Shown piece after piece: positions 6,611 through 15,246 of a DNA stretch of 59,852 nt (positions within the stretch are counted from its first letter, which is position 1; each line of letters opens with the position of its first letter). The notes beneath the pieces are model-generated. The model had not been told where the DNA came from. It worked only from the letters and a program-made list of their open reading frames with translations, and did no database searches. The stretch spans positions 1 to 59,852 of the forward strand of contig CANQKC010000016.1 of the NCBI GenBank assembly GCA_947624305.1. The letters run 5' to 3'. Both the position numbers and the translations under genes were made by a program. The stretch is from an uncultured Monoglobus sp. GTDB lineage: Bacteria > Bacillota > Clostridia > Monoglobales > Monoglobaceae.

Positions 6611-8548
6611 ATGATGAAGAAACACGATTTTGGTTTCAGACTTATAGCCTACGTCATCTGCGCGGTCATCGCTATAAATCTGTTTTACTTTTCCGGAAAC
6701 AACGTGGTAGAGGCTGAGGACACCGAGCTTCGCGGCGTGTGGGTCGCGACTGTGGCCAATCTTGACTATCCGTCAAGCGGCACGACCGACGCGTGGCAGC
6801 TCAGGACCGAGCTTGACGCCGTGCTTGACAACTGCCAGGATATGGGCTTCAACGCCGTGTTCTTTCAGGTTCGGCCCTCGGGCGACGCGCTTTATAACTC
6901 GTCGATCTACCCTTGGTCAAGGTACCTGACGGGAACGCAGGGCGTCGCGCCGAGCGACGGCTTTGACCCGCTCGAATACGCGGTGAACGAGGCGCACAAG
7001 CGCGGCATGCAGCTCCACGCGTGGATCAACCCTTACAGAGTGACAAACTCCTCGGCGGACAATGATCGTTTGGCTTCCAATAACCCCGCGGTGCTCCGCC
7101 CCGATCTGGTGCTGACCGACAGCTCGGGCAAGATGTATCTGAACCCCGGCGAGGCCGATTCGATCGACATAATCCTTGAGGGCATAAGAGAGATCGTCCG
7201 CAACTATGACGTTGACGGAATTCATCTTGATGATTATTTCTATCCGAGCAGCGGATTTGACGATTCGGCGGCCTATTACAAATATCAGGACCAGTACCCC
7301 GACAAGGCCGACTGGCGGCGCAGCATGGTAAACACCCTGATCTCATGCGCTATGGAGGCGGTCAAGGAGATCGACCCGACCTGCATGTTCGGCGTGAGCC
7401 CGAGCGGAATTTGGGCGAACGCGGACACTCCCGGCGGCAGCAATACCAACGGCAGCAGCTCGTACCACAGCCTGTACGCCGACACCAAGTACTGGGTGGA
7501 GAGCGGCTTCCTTGACTACATCATGCCGCAGCTCTATTGGTACAACGGCCAGAGCGGCGCGGATTACAACACTCTGCTCAACTGGTGGGCGGGCGTTTGC
7601 GCGCCCACGAACGTTAAGCTCTATATCGGCGAGGCGGCATATAAGGCTGCGGCTGATTCCGACGCGGCATGGAGAGGCCAGAACGGAGTCAACGAGCTTT
7701 CGACTCATGTGAACATGGGGCGGAACAGCGTGTATGTCGGCGGATACTGCATGTTCGCGTACTCGTCGTTTATGGAGGACTCGGCGCTGCGCGACATGAT
7801 AAAGAACCTGAACGCGGCCCCCGCCGCGGCTCCCACGGTCGGCGGAGCGGTTCCGATAACGCCGCAGACTCCCGCCGAGCCGCAGACTCCTGCCGAGCCG
7901 CAGACTCCCGCCGAGCCTCAGGCTCCGGCGCAGCCGACTCCGGAGCAGCCGACTCAGGCTCCCGCGGTCGGAACAGCATATAAGTTCACCGACATGGGCG
8001 AGTACGACTGGGCGATGCCCGCGATCGACGAGCTCGTGAGCCGCGGAATTGTTCACGGAATAAGCGAGACGCAGTTCGGCCCCGATATATATATCTCAAG
8101 GGCCGATGCCACCGCGCTGCTCTACCGCGTGCTCAAGGAGGCGGACATAGAGTTCACGGATAATTTTGCCGACGTTACGCCCGACAAGTATTATTATAAC
8201 GAGATAGGCCAGGCGAAGGCCACGGGCGTCGCGTGGGGAGTCGGAGACAACCTGTTTGAGCCCGAGGGCACAATGCTCCGACAGGACATGGCGACTCTGG
8301 CATACAGGGTAATGCGCGGACGGCAGATCGTGACGGCGATCCCCAACACCGCTAAAGCCCTCAACAATTATTACGACTGGAGTGACATTGATTTCTACGC
8401 CAGAGACGCGATAGCGGCCTGCGTTGAAAACAACCTCATGGGCGGCTACGGCGACGGAACGATAAGGCCGAAGGACTTCGCGACCCGCATAGAGTTCGCG
8501 CTGTTTGTTCAGAGGATAATGACGCTCATGGATAATATGCAGAAATAA
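6611..8548 (+). CDS. Cell-surface GHL10 (YngK-like) glycoside-hydrolase-type protein with three SLH domains
   Basis: 645 residues. N-terminal hydrophobic signal segment (about 10-30). Residues about 38-340 are a glycosyl-hydrolase-like family 10 TIM barrel: ELRGVWVATVANLDYPS, GFNAVFFQVRPSGDALY, LHAWINPYR, DVDGIHLDDYFYP (the likely acidic catalytic pair) and IMPQLYWY. A Pro/Gln/Ala linker with repeated PQTPAE units (about 418-455) leads to three SLH repeats (about 457-640; FTDMGEYDWAMPAIDELVSR, FADVTPDKYYYNEI, WSDIDFYARDAIAA). This predicts an exported enzyme held by SLH to wall polymers, acting on peptidoglycan or surface glycan; activity in this family is poorly characterised. AGGAGG lies 4 nt before 6611; the adjacent ATG at 6614 is equally plausible. 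Confidence 0.88.
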   Translation: MMKKHDFGFRLIAYVICAVIAINLFYFSGNNVVEAEDTELRGVWVATVANLDYPSSGTTDAWQLRTELDAVLDNCQDMGFNAVFFQVRPSGDALYNSSIYPWSRYLTGTQGVAPSDGFDPLEYAVNEAHKRGMQLHAWINPYRVTNSSADNDRLASNNPAVLRPDLVLTDSSGKMYLNPGEADSIDIILEGIREIVRNYDVDGIHLDDYFYPSSGFDDSAAYYKYQDQYPDKADWRRSMVNTLISCAMEAVKEIDPTCMFGVSPSGIWANADTPGGSNTNGSSSYHSLYADTKYWVESGFLDYIMPQLYWYNGQSGADYNTLLNWWAGVCAPTNVKLYIGEAAYKAAADSDAAWRGQNGVNELSTHVNMGRNSVYVGGYCMFAYSSFMEDSALRDMIKNLNAAPAAAPTVGGAVPITPQTPAEPQTPAEPQTPAEPQAPAQPTPEQPTQAPAVGTAYKFTDMGEYDWAMPAIDELVSRGIVHGISETQFGPDIYISRADATALLYRVLKEADIEFTDNFADVTPDKYYYNEIGQAKATGVAWGVGDNLFEPEGTMLRQDMATLAYRVMRGRQIVTAIPNTAKALNNYYDWSDIDFYARDAIAACVENNLMGGYGDGTIRPKDFATRIEFALFVQRIMTLMDNMQK

Positions 8549-8597
8549 TAAACAAAACAAATTAATTTGTCGATTTTTGTGTAACAAAATTGTAACA

Positions 8598-8636
8598 GTG
8601 CAGCCGCGCTTAACTGTGCGGTTGCACATATTTTTA
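8598..8636 (+). terminator. Terminator after the GHL10-SLH gene
   Basis: A 12-bp stem GTGCAGCCGCGC (8598-8609) / GTGCGGTTGCAC (8616-8627) with two G-U pairs, then ATATTTTT. Confidence 0.75.
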
Positions 8637-8709
8637 CGGCAAATCGGGGCGTCGAATGGTTAAATATAATAAAATTCCGTCCGCGGATCAAAGATTGCAT
8701 TGTTTTCAC

Positions 8710-8738
8710 TTGATAAAAGCGTAAAATTGGGGTAAAAT
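8710..8738 (+). promoter_or_regulatory. glgP promoter
   Basis: TTGATA (8710-8715), 17-bp spacer, TAAAAT (8733-8738); start near 8745, about 43 nt ahead of the glgP ATG. Confidence 0.7.
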
Positions 8739-8787
8739 ATAACAATATGAATGTTAGCCAATATAAAAACTAATTGGAGGTAATAAA

Positions 8788-11301
8788 ATGGCAAGCACTA
8801 AAACAGCGGCAGCCAAGACCGGCGCTAAGAAAAAGCATACTCAGTTAAAGCCCGGAACGGCCGCTTTTGAGAAAAAGAAAAAGTTTATAAAATCCGAGAT
8901 CACGGGCAAGGTCAAGCGCTATTACGGCAAGACCATTGAGAAGGCCGCGAAGCTTGAGGTTTACAGAGCCACGGCTCTCACCATTCGCGACGAGATAATG
9001 GAAAAATATGTGAATTATCAGGATAAGATGGACAAAAAGCCCCAGAAGGAGCTTTATTATCTGTCGTTCGAGTTCCTCATGGGACGCGCGATGGGAAACA
9101 ACCTCATGAACATAATGGAGACCGAGGTTTACAGAGAGGCGCTCAAGGAGCTCGGCTATGACCTGAGCGACATTGAGGAAGTCGAGACCGACGCGGGCCT
9201 CGGCAACGGCGGCCTGGGCAGACTCGCGGCCTGCTTCCTTGACTCGCTGACAAATCTCGACCTGCCCGCGTTCGGCTGCGGAATAAGATACGAGTACGGT
9301 CTGTTCAAGCAGAAGATCGTTGACGGCGAGCAGATAGAGATGCCCGACCCGTGGCTCATGAGCGGCAACGTCTGGGACATCGCGAGACCCGAGGACGTGA
9401 AAGAGGTACACTTCAACGGCAGGATCGTCGAGAGGTGGGAGGACGGCCACATGAAGTTTGAGCATGTGGACTATAACACCGTTATCGCCGAGCCGTATGA
9501 TATGCCGATAACCGGCTTTGACTCCGACACGGTAAACACGCTGAGACTTTGGAGAGCGTGCTCGCCCGAGGAGATCGACATGACCCACTTCAACCGCGGC
9601 GACTACGCCAAGGCGAACGAGAACAGGGCGCTGGCCGAGGTTATCTCGAAGATACTCTATCCCGAGGATAACCATTACGAGGGCAAGCTGCTGAGACTCA
9701 AGCAGCAGTATTTCTTCGTGTCCGCGACGATGCAGTGGATAATCGCCAAGCACAAGCAGAAGCATCTCTCGATCATGGACATACCCGAGTATATGCAGAT
9801 ACACATTAACGACACGCACCCCACCACGGCCATCCCCGAGCTGATGAGAATTTTGATGGACGAGGAAGGTCTGGGCTGGGATGACGCGTGGAGCATTGTT
9901 CAGAGGACATTCGCCTACACCAACCACACGATTCTGGCCGAGGCGCTTGAGAAGTGGCCCATGGAAATGGTCGACACTCTGCTTCCCAGAATAGGCCAGA
10001 TAATACACGAGATCGACAGACGCCAGAGAATAGCGTTAAGCGAGCGCTTCCCCGGCGACTACGGCAAGATCGAGTACATGGCGGTCATCCATGACAACGG
10101 TCAGGTCAGCATGTCGAACCTCTGCCTCACCGCCTGCCACAGCATAAACGGCGTGGCGGCGCTGCACACCGAGATCTTGAAAAAAGAGACTTTTAAGGAT
10201 TATTACAGCATTTATCCCTATAAGTTCAAGAACATGACCAACGGCATCACGTTCAGAAGATGGCTGTATAAGGCGAACCCCGAGCTTTCAAAGCTCATCT
10301 GCGACTCTATCGGCGACGGCTGGGTAAAGGATTACACGCAGCTTGAGAACCTGCTGCCCTTCGCCGACGACGCGGCGTTCAGAGAGAAGTTCGCAAAGAT
10401 CAAGCTTGACAACAAGAAAAATCTCGCCGAGTATATCAAGAAGCACAACGACATCGTAGTTGACCCCGAGTCGATCTTCGATGTGCAGATAAAGAGACTG
10501 CACGAGTACAAGAGACAGCTCCTCAAGGTGTTCCATATTATCTACAGATATAAGTCGATAATCGAGACGCCCGAGACCGCCAACATGATGCCCGAGACGT
10601 TTATCTTCGCGGCCAAGGCGGCTCCCGGCTACTATATGGCCAAGAATATAATCAAGTTTATCAACAAGGTCGCCAAGGTCGTTAACAACGACCCGAGGAC
10701 CAAGGGCATCTTAAAGGTCGTGTTTATCGAGAACTACAACGTTTCGATCGCCGAGAGGATCGTCGCGGCGGCCAACCTGAGCGAGCAGATCTCAACCGCC
10801 AGCAAGGAAGCCTCCGGCACGGGCAACATGAAGCTCATGCTCAACGGCGCGCTGACTATCGGAACAATGGACGGCGCCAACGTCGAGATCCGCGAGCAGG
10901 TCGGAGACGACAACATCTTCATCTTCGGCATGAGCTCCGACGAGGTCCTCGGCCTCTACGCGAGGAACCACTCGCCCAGCCCCGAGCTGTACGCGACCAA
11001 CATGGGTATCAAGAATATCGTTGACACGCTGATCGACGGAACATTCTCGGGCGACGATCACAACATGTTCTATGACATCTATCGCTCGCTGGTTCAGAGC
11101 CACGGCGGATTTGCCGATCCCTACCTGCTACTGCCCGACCTTGAGTCCTACATCCACACCTGCCATGACGCCAACAGGGTTTACAGGGACCACCCCGACG
11201 ACTGGAACAGAAAGGCGATAATCAATACCGCCAAAGCGGGCTTCTTCAGCAGCGACAGAACGATCGAGGACTACAACAGAGAGATCTGGCACCTGAAATA
11301 A
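8788..11301 (+). CDS. glgP: Glycogen/alpha-glucan phosphorylase (GT35)
   Basis: 837 residues, the normal length. It releases glucose-1-phosphate from the non-reducing ends of glycogen or maltodextrin using pyridoxal phosphate. Seen: a Lys/Ala-rich N-terminal extension (about 1-45), the family signature around YYLSFEFLMGRAMGNNL, GLGNGGLGRLAACFLDSL, HINDTHPTTAIPELMR, the RRW substrate segment (NGITFRRWLY), and the PLP-lysine motif EASGTGNMKLMLNGALTIG. GGAGG lies upstream of ATG 8788. It stands alone between its own promoter and a strong terminator, with no glgBCA partner in the window. Codon use is strongly biased (GAG, AAG, CTC), in keeping with high expression. Confidence 0.95.
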   Translation: MASTKTAAAKTGAKKKHTQLKPGTAAFEKKKKFIKSEITGKVKRYYGKTIEKAAKLEVYRATALTIRDEIMEKYVNYQDKMDKKPQKELYYLSFEFLMGRAMGNNLMNIMETEVYREALKELGYDLSDIEEVETDAGLGNGGLGRLAACFLDSLTNLDLPAFGCGIRYEYGLFKQKIVDGEQIEMPDPWLMSGNVWDIARPEDVKEVHFNGRIVERWEDGHMKFEHVDYNTVIAEPYDMPITGFDSDTVNTLRLWRACSPEEIDMTHFNRGDYAKANENRALAEVISKILYPEDNHYEGKLLRLKQQYFFVSATMQWIIAKHKQKHLSIMDIPEYMQIHINDTHPTTAIPELMRILMDEEGLGWDDAWSIVQRTFAYTNHTILAEALEKWPMEMVDTLLPRIGQIIHEIDRRQRIALSERFPGDYGKIEYMAVIHDNGQVSMSNLCLTACHSINGVAALHTEILKKETFKDYYSIYPYKFKNMTNGITFRRWLYKANPELSKLICDSIGDGWVKDYTQLENLLPFADDAAFREKFAKIKLDNKKNLAEYIKKHNDIVVDPESIFDVQIKRLHEYKRQLLKVFHIIYRYKSIIETPETANMMPETFIFAAKAAPGYYMAKNIIKFINKVAKVVNNDPRTKGILKVVFIENYNVSIAERIVAAANLSEQISTASKEASGTGNMKLMLNGALTIGTMDGANVEIREQVGDDNIFIFGMSSDEVLGLYARNHSPSPELYATNMGIKNIVDTLIDGTFSGDDHNMFYDIYRSLVQSHGGFADPYLLLPDLESYIHTCHDANRVYRDHPDDWNRKAIINTAKAGFFSSDRTIEDYNREIWHLK

Positions 11302-11309
11302 AAAATCCG

Positions 11310-11340
11310 GCGGCGCGGCTTCGGCTGCGCCGCTGTTTTT
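11310..11340 (+). terminator. glgP terminator
   Basis: A 10-bp GC stem (11310-11319 with 11324-11333) capped by a TTCG tetraloop, followed by TGTTTTT. Confidence 0.88.
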
Positions 11341-11438
11341 ACGGGCAGTCAATTTTTTTAAGTTTTTGAAAGATACACATTGATTTTTGCCATGATTACA
11401 GTTTTTTTGTGATTATATTTTTTATGAAGATAAAATTG

Positions 11439-11467
11439 TTGACATGAATAATTGTTGATGATATAAT
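11439..11467 (+). promoter_or_regulatory. Consensus promoter of a small frameshifted gene
   Basis: TTGACA (11439-11444), 17-bp spacer, TATAAT (11462-11467). The only sizeable coding object before the next strong terminator (11733) is the small ORF at 11594, leaving a leader of about 120 nt. Confidence 0.85.
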
Positions 11468-11593
11468 ATATACGGTTGGAAATGATTGATGTTTTTGCGT
11501 ATCAAAGCTTTATTTGGATTTTTATGATCCGGATAAGCGTTTGGTGCGTTTTTTGTTTAAAAAATCAAATTGAATAAAGAGAAGGTATTCAAA

Positions 11594-11741
11594 ATGATGA
11601 GATTGGCAAAACATGTAAATTATAAGCAGAATATACGTCCTTCCGTAAACGGGGGGGGGTTCTGATTTTAATATATCCGAAAACGCGGGCAGCCTGATCC
11701 GCAATTTGGCTGCGCGCGAAAACAGAATTATAACGGCATAG
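11594..11741 (+). pseudogene. Small gene with frame broken at a G9 tract
   Basis: ATG ATG at 11594 follows GAGAAGG. As written, the frame gives 23 residues beginning MMRLAKHVNYKQ and stops at 11665, right after nine G's (11651-11659). If one G is removed the frame stays open for 48 residues, through NGGGSDFNISENAGS to a C-terminus NLAARENRIITA, and stops at TAG 11739-11741 inside the terminator stem. The exact fit of the repaired frame between a consensus promoter and a strong terminator argues for a real short gene. The break may be a slipped-strand (phase-variable) site, a fixed mutation or a homopolymer read error. The protein is not recognised. Confidence 0.5.
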
Positions 11742-11768
11742 GGACCATTGCGTCCCTATGCCGTTTTT
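11733..11768 (+). terminator. Strong terminator of the small gene
   Basis: A 13-bp perfect stem ACGGCATAGGGAC (11733-11745) / GTCCCTATGCCGT (11752-11764), 6-nt loop, then TTTT. Confidence 0.88.
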
Positions 11769-11773
11769 AACGT

Positions 11774-12150
11774 AGGGACTAGGGAATAGGATCTAGGACC
11801 TAGGCCCCGCACCCCGTAGGGGCGGATATTATCCGCCCGATAGGCTTCCCCTTGAGTGACAAAAAAACACCTCCCTCTTTGAGGGAGGGGGACCGCGATA
11901 GCGGTGGAGGGAGTAGGCGCGTCGATCTCCCTCAGTCGCCTTCGGCGACAGCTCCCTCCCGGAGGGAGCCGTAAGATGTGGCTGTCACGGCCTAATCACT
12001 ATTCACTAATCGCTAATCACTACGCCTACACCTCATCCGACTTTTTGCCCGTCCGGGCAAAAACCCACCTTCCCCTCAAGGGGAAGGCACTATTGCCAAG
12101 GCTTCCCCTTGAGGGGAAGCTGTCAGCGAAGCTGACTGATGAGGTGTAAG
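11774..12150. repeat. Mosaic of intergenic repeats
   Basis: The gap before the gene at 12227 is made of repeat modules: TAGGG/ATAGGATCTAGG words (11774-11804, again at 29935-29962); the palindrome GGGCGGATATTATCCGCCC (11820-11838); CTCCCTC/GAGGGAG hairpins (about 11871-11915 and 11927-11971, the latter with GTCGCCTTCGGCGAC); an AT-rich run of CTAAT/CACTA words (about 11991-12023); TTTTTGCCCGTCCGGGCAAAAA (12039-12060); and CTTCCCCTTGAGGGGAAG with GTCAGCGAAGCTGAC (12101-12136). No convincing promoter for the downstream gene was found among them. Confidence 0.75.
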
Positions 12151-12226
12151 ACTCCCCCGAGGGGCACAAACCAACGAAAAAATAAAATAATCATATAAAA
12201 ATCTAAAAGAAAGAAAGGGATTTAAA

Positions 12227-14281
12227 ATGAGAAAAAGAAGAATTTTATCGCTGTTGCTGGCAGTGGCAGTAATGGCAACAATGTTAGTAGCGGTACCACT
12301 GACCGCAAGCGCGGCGGAACCATTTACATTGACATTTGCGGGTACTAATAAATCATACAGTAAATCAACTTCTGTTTCAAATCCTGAAAAAGATTATGGT
12401 AATGCTGATATTACTGTATTGGTTAATGCAGATGTAACCGCTGATGAAAAAGGTATTAAAAATCGTTATGATAGCAGTATTGATTCGAGCAAAAAAGGTA
12501 ATGATTTGTTAACTCTTCAAGCAAAGGATGGAGCTTTTGTATATTTAAAGCCAAAGAAAAACGGTACCTTGTCAATAACAGTTTCAGCGGCGACAGGTAA
12601 AACACTGGGAACTAATTCAAAAAAATTGAAATTATATAAGGGTGATACTCAAGAAACTCTTCAGGAAGACGTTAGCGGCATGGGTGATACACCTGCAGTA
12701 AAAATGACCGAAAACTTAACGAGTGGTGTTGAATATTTAATTTTTGGTTCCAGTGATGCAAACTTCAGACTAAACAGTATTACTTTTACTCCCGAGTCGA
12801 CCGATCCGGATATGACTTTGAGCGCGTCGGAGCTTTCGATAGGCAAAGGCGGAACTGCCAAGATAAGCGCGACCTTAGCGCATGCACCGGGTAATAATAC
12901 AATTACATGGAGTGTTGCGAACATAATCGGAGACAAAATAAAAATTGACGGCGAAAGCACCGGCAATGAGGTCACCATTAGTGCTGCCGAATCTGACGCG
13001 GGTGATAAGGCCACGATCAAGGCCACGGTTTCGGGTGAGAATTTTTCGCAATCGCTTGAAAAGACCTGCGAGGTCACGGTAGTTGATCCCAAAATCAATC
13101 TTCCGGAAGAAATAACAGTTTATCCCGGATCGACCGGAACCATAATTCCGGACCCCAAGGATTTCGCCGCGGATATAACAGCCGACAATATTGAGTGGTC
13201 AATCGAGCCTTCCGTTCAAGACGTTTCAATTGTGAACCAAACCGCGCCTTACGGAATTGTTGATGTGGCGAAAACGGTTAGTGCTCCTAAAGATATTACG
13301 GTCAAGGCGACTTTGAACAACGTTAGCGAAACATGCACCGTACATGTGAAGGACGGCAGCGGCGAAACCGCGAATAAATCACCTTGGACTGCTTCGGCTG
13401 CTGTTAAAGAAAATCAGTATTTGATATATAACGATGATATTTCAATAAACACAATGTTCGCCGGAAACATCGGCAGCTACAGCCCCAACCTTTCATATGA
13501 GGAAAATAATAAAACTTATAGTAATTATCTGAATGTGAGATATGGAAGCGTGTCGGGAAGAATTTTTAAACCGCGAGACGGAGCAACAGTATTGGTTGTA
13601 AAACCGAAAAAAGATTTGACTCTGTATACCATATACAGACGTCAGGAAGACGGAACAAACAGTTATAAAAGCTTCGACGGTAAAGATATAAGGGTCTTTG
13701 ATGATCAAGGTACACGGATCAAAGCAGCTTCGTTCACCGCGAGCTCAAAGGCAATTCCACAGGACGGGGGAAGTGAAACCGCATACAGAGCGGCGGAGTC
13801 AACATTTAAGCTTAAAGCGGACAAATTATATTACATCGGCGCAGATGGAACGACCTTGAATCTGATTGAGATCGGTTATGATACAAATTCAGGTTTTGGC
13901 ACAATGGAAACCGACTCGGGCGTGTATTATGAAAACGATGATAATGGAAAAAAGGATACCGAAAAGGGAATTATCAGATTTTTACAGAAATATGACGGCG
14001 CGGGTGTTACCGAGTACGGATTTTACTTTGTTGATCAAGACGGCGTTGTGAAAAAGACCACGCACATGAGCGGAGCCGAAGGATGGAATGATTTAGTTGG
14101 CGGCTTCTACGGAGACCTGACGGAAATCGAGGAAGAAGGTTATAATGGCCCGTTTTACGCTTTGCCTTATGTATGCATAAATGGCGGCAGCCCGATCTAC
14201 GGTCCGGTTGGTCCCGACGGAGGAGCAAAAGTTGATTCGGAACATTGGGTAAAAAATCCCGACGCGGCGCCCGCGGAATAG
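12227..14281 (+). CDS. Large secreted modular protein with Ig-like and carbohydrate-binding-like repeats
   Basis: 684 residues. A classic signal peptide is present (MRKRRILSLLLAVAVMATML, cut after ASA near 30). Beta-rich modules follow: a first sandwich module (about 31-190, ending RLNSITFTP), an Ig-like Big_2-type domain (about 195-285, SASELSIGKGGTAKISATL), a second Ig-like segment (about 290-372), a second sandwich module that echoes the first (about 380-555, ending TLNLIEIGYD), and an unassigned C-terminal region (556-684) with IIRFLQKYDGAGVTEYGFYF. No catalytic motif, sortase signal or SLH domain was recognised, so it may be released or bound to glycan. Codon use is more A/T-rich than in neighbouring housekeeping genes. 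A 56-residue peptide gene follows 41 bp downstream. Confidence 0.8.
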   Translation: MRKRRILSLLLAVAVMATMLVAVPLTASAAEPFTLTFAGTNKSYSKSTSVSNPEKDYGNADITVLVNADVTADEKGIKNRYDSSIDSSKKGNDLLTLQAKDGAFVYLKPKKNGTLSITVSAATGKTLGTNSKKLKLYKGDTQETLQEDVSGMGDTPAVKMTENLTSGVEYLIFGSSDANFRLNSITFTPESTDPDMTLSASELSIGKGGTAKISATLAHAPGNNTITWSVANIIGDKIKIDGESTGNEVTISAAESDAGDKATIKATVSGENFSQSLEKTCEVTVVDPKINLPEEITVYPGSTGTIIPDPKDFAADITADNIEWSIEPSVQDVSIVNQTAPYGIVDVAKTVSAPKDITVKATLNNVSETCTVHVKDGSGETANKSPWTASAAVKENQYLIYNDDISINTMFAGNIGSYSPNLSYEENNKTYSNYLNVRYGSVSGRIFKPRDGATVLVVKPKKDLTLYTIYRRQEDGTNSYKSFDGKDIRVFDDQGTRIKAASFTASSKAIPQDGGSETAYRAAESTFKLKADKLYYIGADGTTLNLIEIGYDTNSGFGTMETDSGVYYENDDNGKKDTEKGIIRFLQKYDGAGVTEYGFYFVDQDGVVKKTTHMSGAEGWNDLVGGFYGDLTEIEEEGYNGPFYALPYVCINGGSPIYGPVGPDGGAKVDSEHWVKNPDAAPAE

Positions 14282-14322
14282 TGTGAGTTTTACCGACGAT
14301 CATGAAAGGAGTTAAGATAATT

Positions 14323-14493
14323 ATGAGAGATTTAAAAGAATATAAAGCGCCGTTGGCGCAAGTGACCGAGTTTGAGTGCGCGGACGTAATAACAGTGAGC
14401 GCGGACTCGCTGAAAACAAGTATAACAGACGATTCGACCCATACATATGTTCGCACAACAACCAACGCTAAGTGGGGCGAAATTTACAAGTAA
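14323..14493 (+). CDS. Small acidic/Thr-rich peptide, unrecognised
   Basis: 56 residues beginning MRDLKEYKAPLAQ, then VTEFECADVITVSADSL, and a Thr-rich tail ending AKWGEIYK. The start is ATG 14323, 11 nt after AAAGGAG (14305-14311). An upstream in-frame ATG at 14302 lacks a ribosome site. It has no signal peptide or membrane segment and a single cysteine. It lies 41 bp after the secreted protein with no terminator between, so the two are probably co-transcribed. The leader-like N-terminal half and Thr/Ser-rich C-terminal half recall a modified-peptide precursor, but no modification enzyme is encoded nearby. Function unknown. Confidence 0.65.
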   Translation: MRDLKEYKAPLAQVTEFECADVITVSADSLKTSITDDSTHTYVRTTTNAKWGEIYK

Positions 14494-14511
14494 TTAATTT
14501 GGTGAGTTTTG

Positions 14512-14537
14512 GGAACAGGCCCGTTCGGGCCTGTTCC
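14512..14537 (+). terminator. Hairpin after the small peptide gene
   Basis: An 11-bp perfect stem GGAACAGGCCC / GGGCCTGTTCC with a GTTC loop, 18 nt after the stop codon. No T run follows, so termination is likely but not certain. Confidence 0.45.
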
Positions 14538-14540
14538 GCC

Positions 14541-14932
14541 ACCGGTGGTGTAGGGCCGGATGCCCACATCCGGCCGGCGCCGGCGGCTTGTGGGCAAATG
14601 TTCGCAAACGTTAATGATTTGTGGCCTCGTTTATTTGCTGAAACGGAATATCGTGGTGCAACGCACCCGCTCCGCGGCTCCGGCCGCAGCCGCCCTACAA
14701 CGATGAGAGACAAACGGGCGGATAATATCCGCCCCTACGGAGAAGGTGCGCGAAATGTCGTAGGGGCGGACGACCCGGCCGCCCGGCTCCCCTTCCTTTA
14801 GGAGGGGGAGCTGGCAGCGAAGCTGACTGAGAGGGAGGCCTATTCGCTATTCACTAATTACTAATCGCTACGTTGGCCCCTCTCCGTCTTTCCGCCGTTG
14901 GCGGAAATCCACCTCCCCCGAGGGGGAGGCAA
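14541..14932. repeat. Composite intergenic repeat, copy 2 and relatives
   Basis: Contains a hairpin GGCCGGATG/CATCCGGCC (14554-14575), the palindrome GGGCGGATAATATCCGCCC (14716-14734), a GTAGGGGCGGACGACCCGGC module (about 14760-14779), a TCCCCTT...AGGGGGAG module ending in CAGCGAAGCTGAC (to 14826), AT-rich CTATT/CTAAT words (about 14842-14871), and TTTCCGCC...GGCGGAAA (about 14889-14907). Order and orientation match copy 1 at 81-293. The rest of the gap (14933-15208) shows no gene or signal I can support. Confidence 0.75.
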
Positions 14933-15201
14933 ACGAGCGACGCATAGCGCCGCTCTGCGGGACGCCGAGGTCGTCGTCCCCTACGAATAAATGGGTGAAG
15001 CACCGCATAAACCGTCGACTGCGGCGGGTCAGCCCGAGCGCGTCCGTCGACTCAAACTCTGACCTATGTCAGACGCTTTAAAATTAAATATTTATTTAAT
15101 CAACGCGAAAATTTCAACCAACCAATTTTTGAGAGGCGGGCCGCTCGTGCTAACCGGACGCAGTCGGCGAATATAAATTAATACGGGATCAACGGATCGC
15201 G

Positions 15202-15243
15202 CAAAAATTTTGCCCGTGCTGCATAAATGCGGCGCGGGCAAAT
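15202..15243 (-). terminator. dinB terminator
   Basis: On the minus strand the stem TTTGCCCGCGCCGCAT / ATGCAGCACGGGCAAA (plus 15209-15243, with a G-U and a mismatch) is followed by ATTTTT. It begins a few nt past the dinB stop. Confidence 0.75.
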
Positions 15244-15246
15244 TCG

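Noticed and set aside
8845..10008. 387-codon minus-strand frame inside glgP
   Set aside because: Antisense frame in a highly biased GC3-rich gene; no ribosome site, and glgP is intact and certain.
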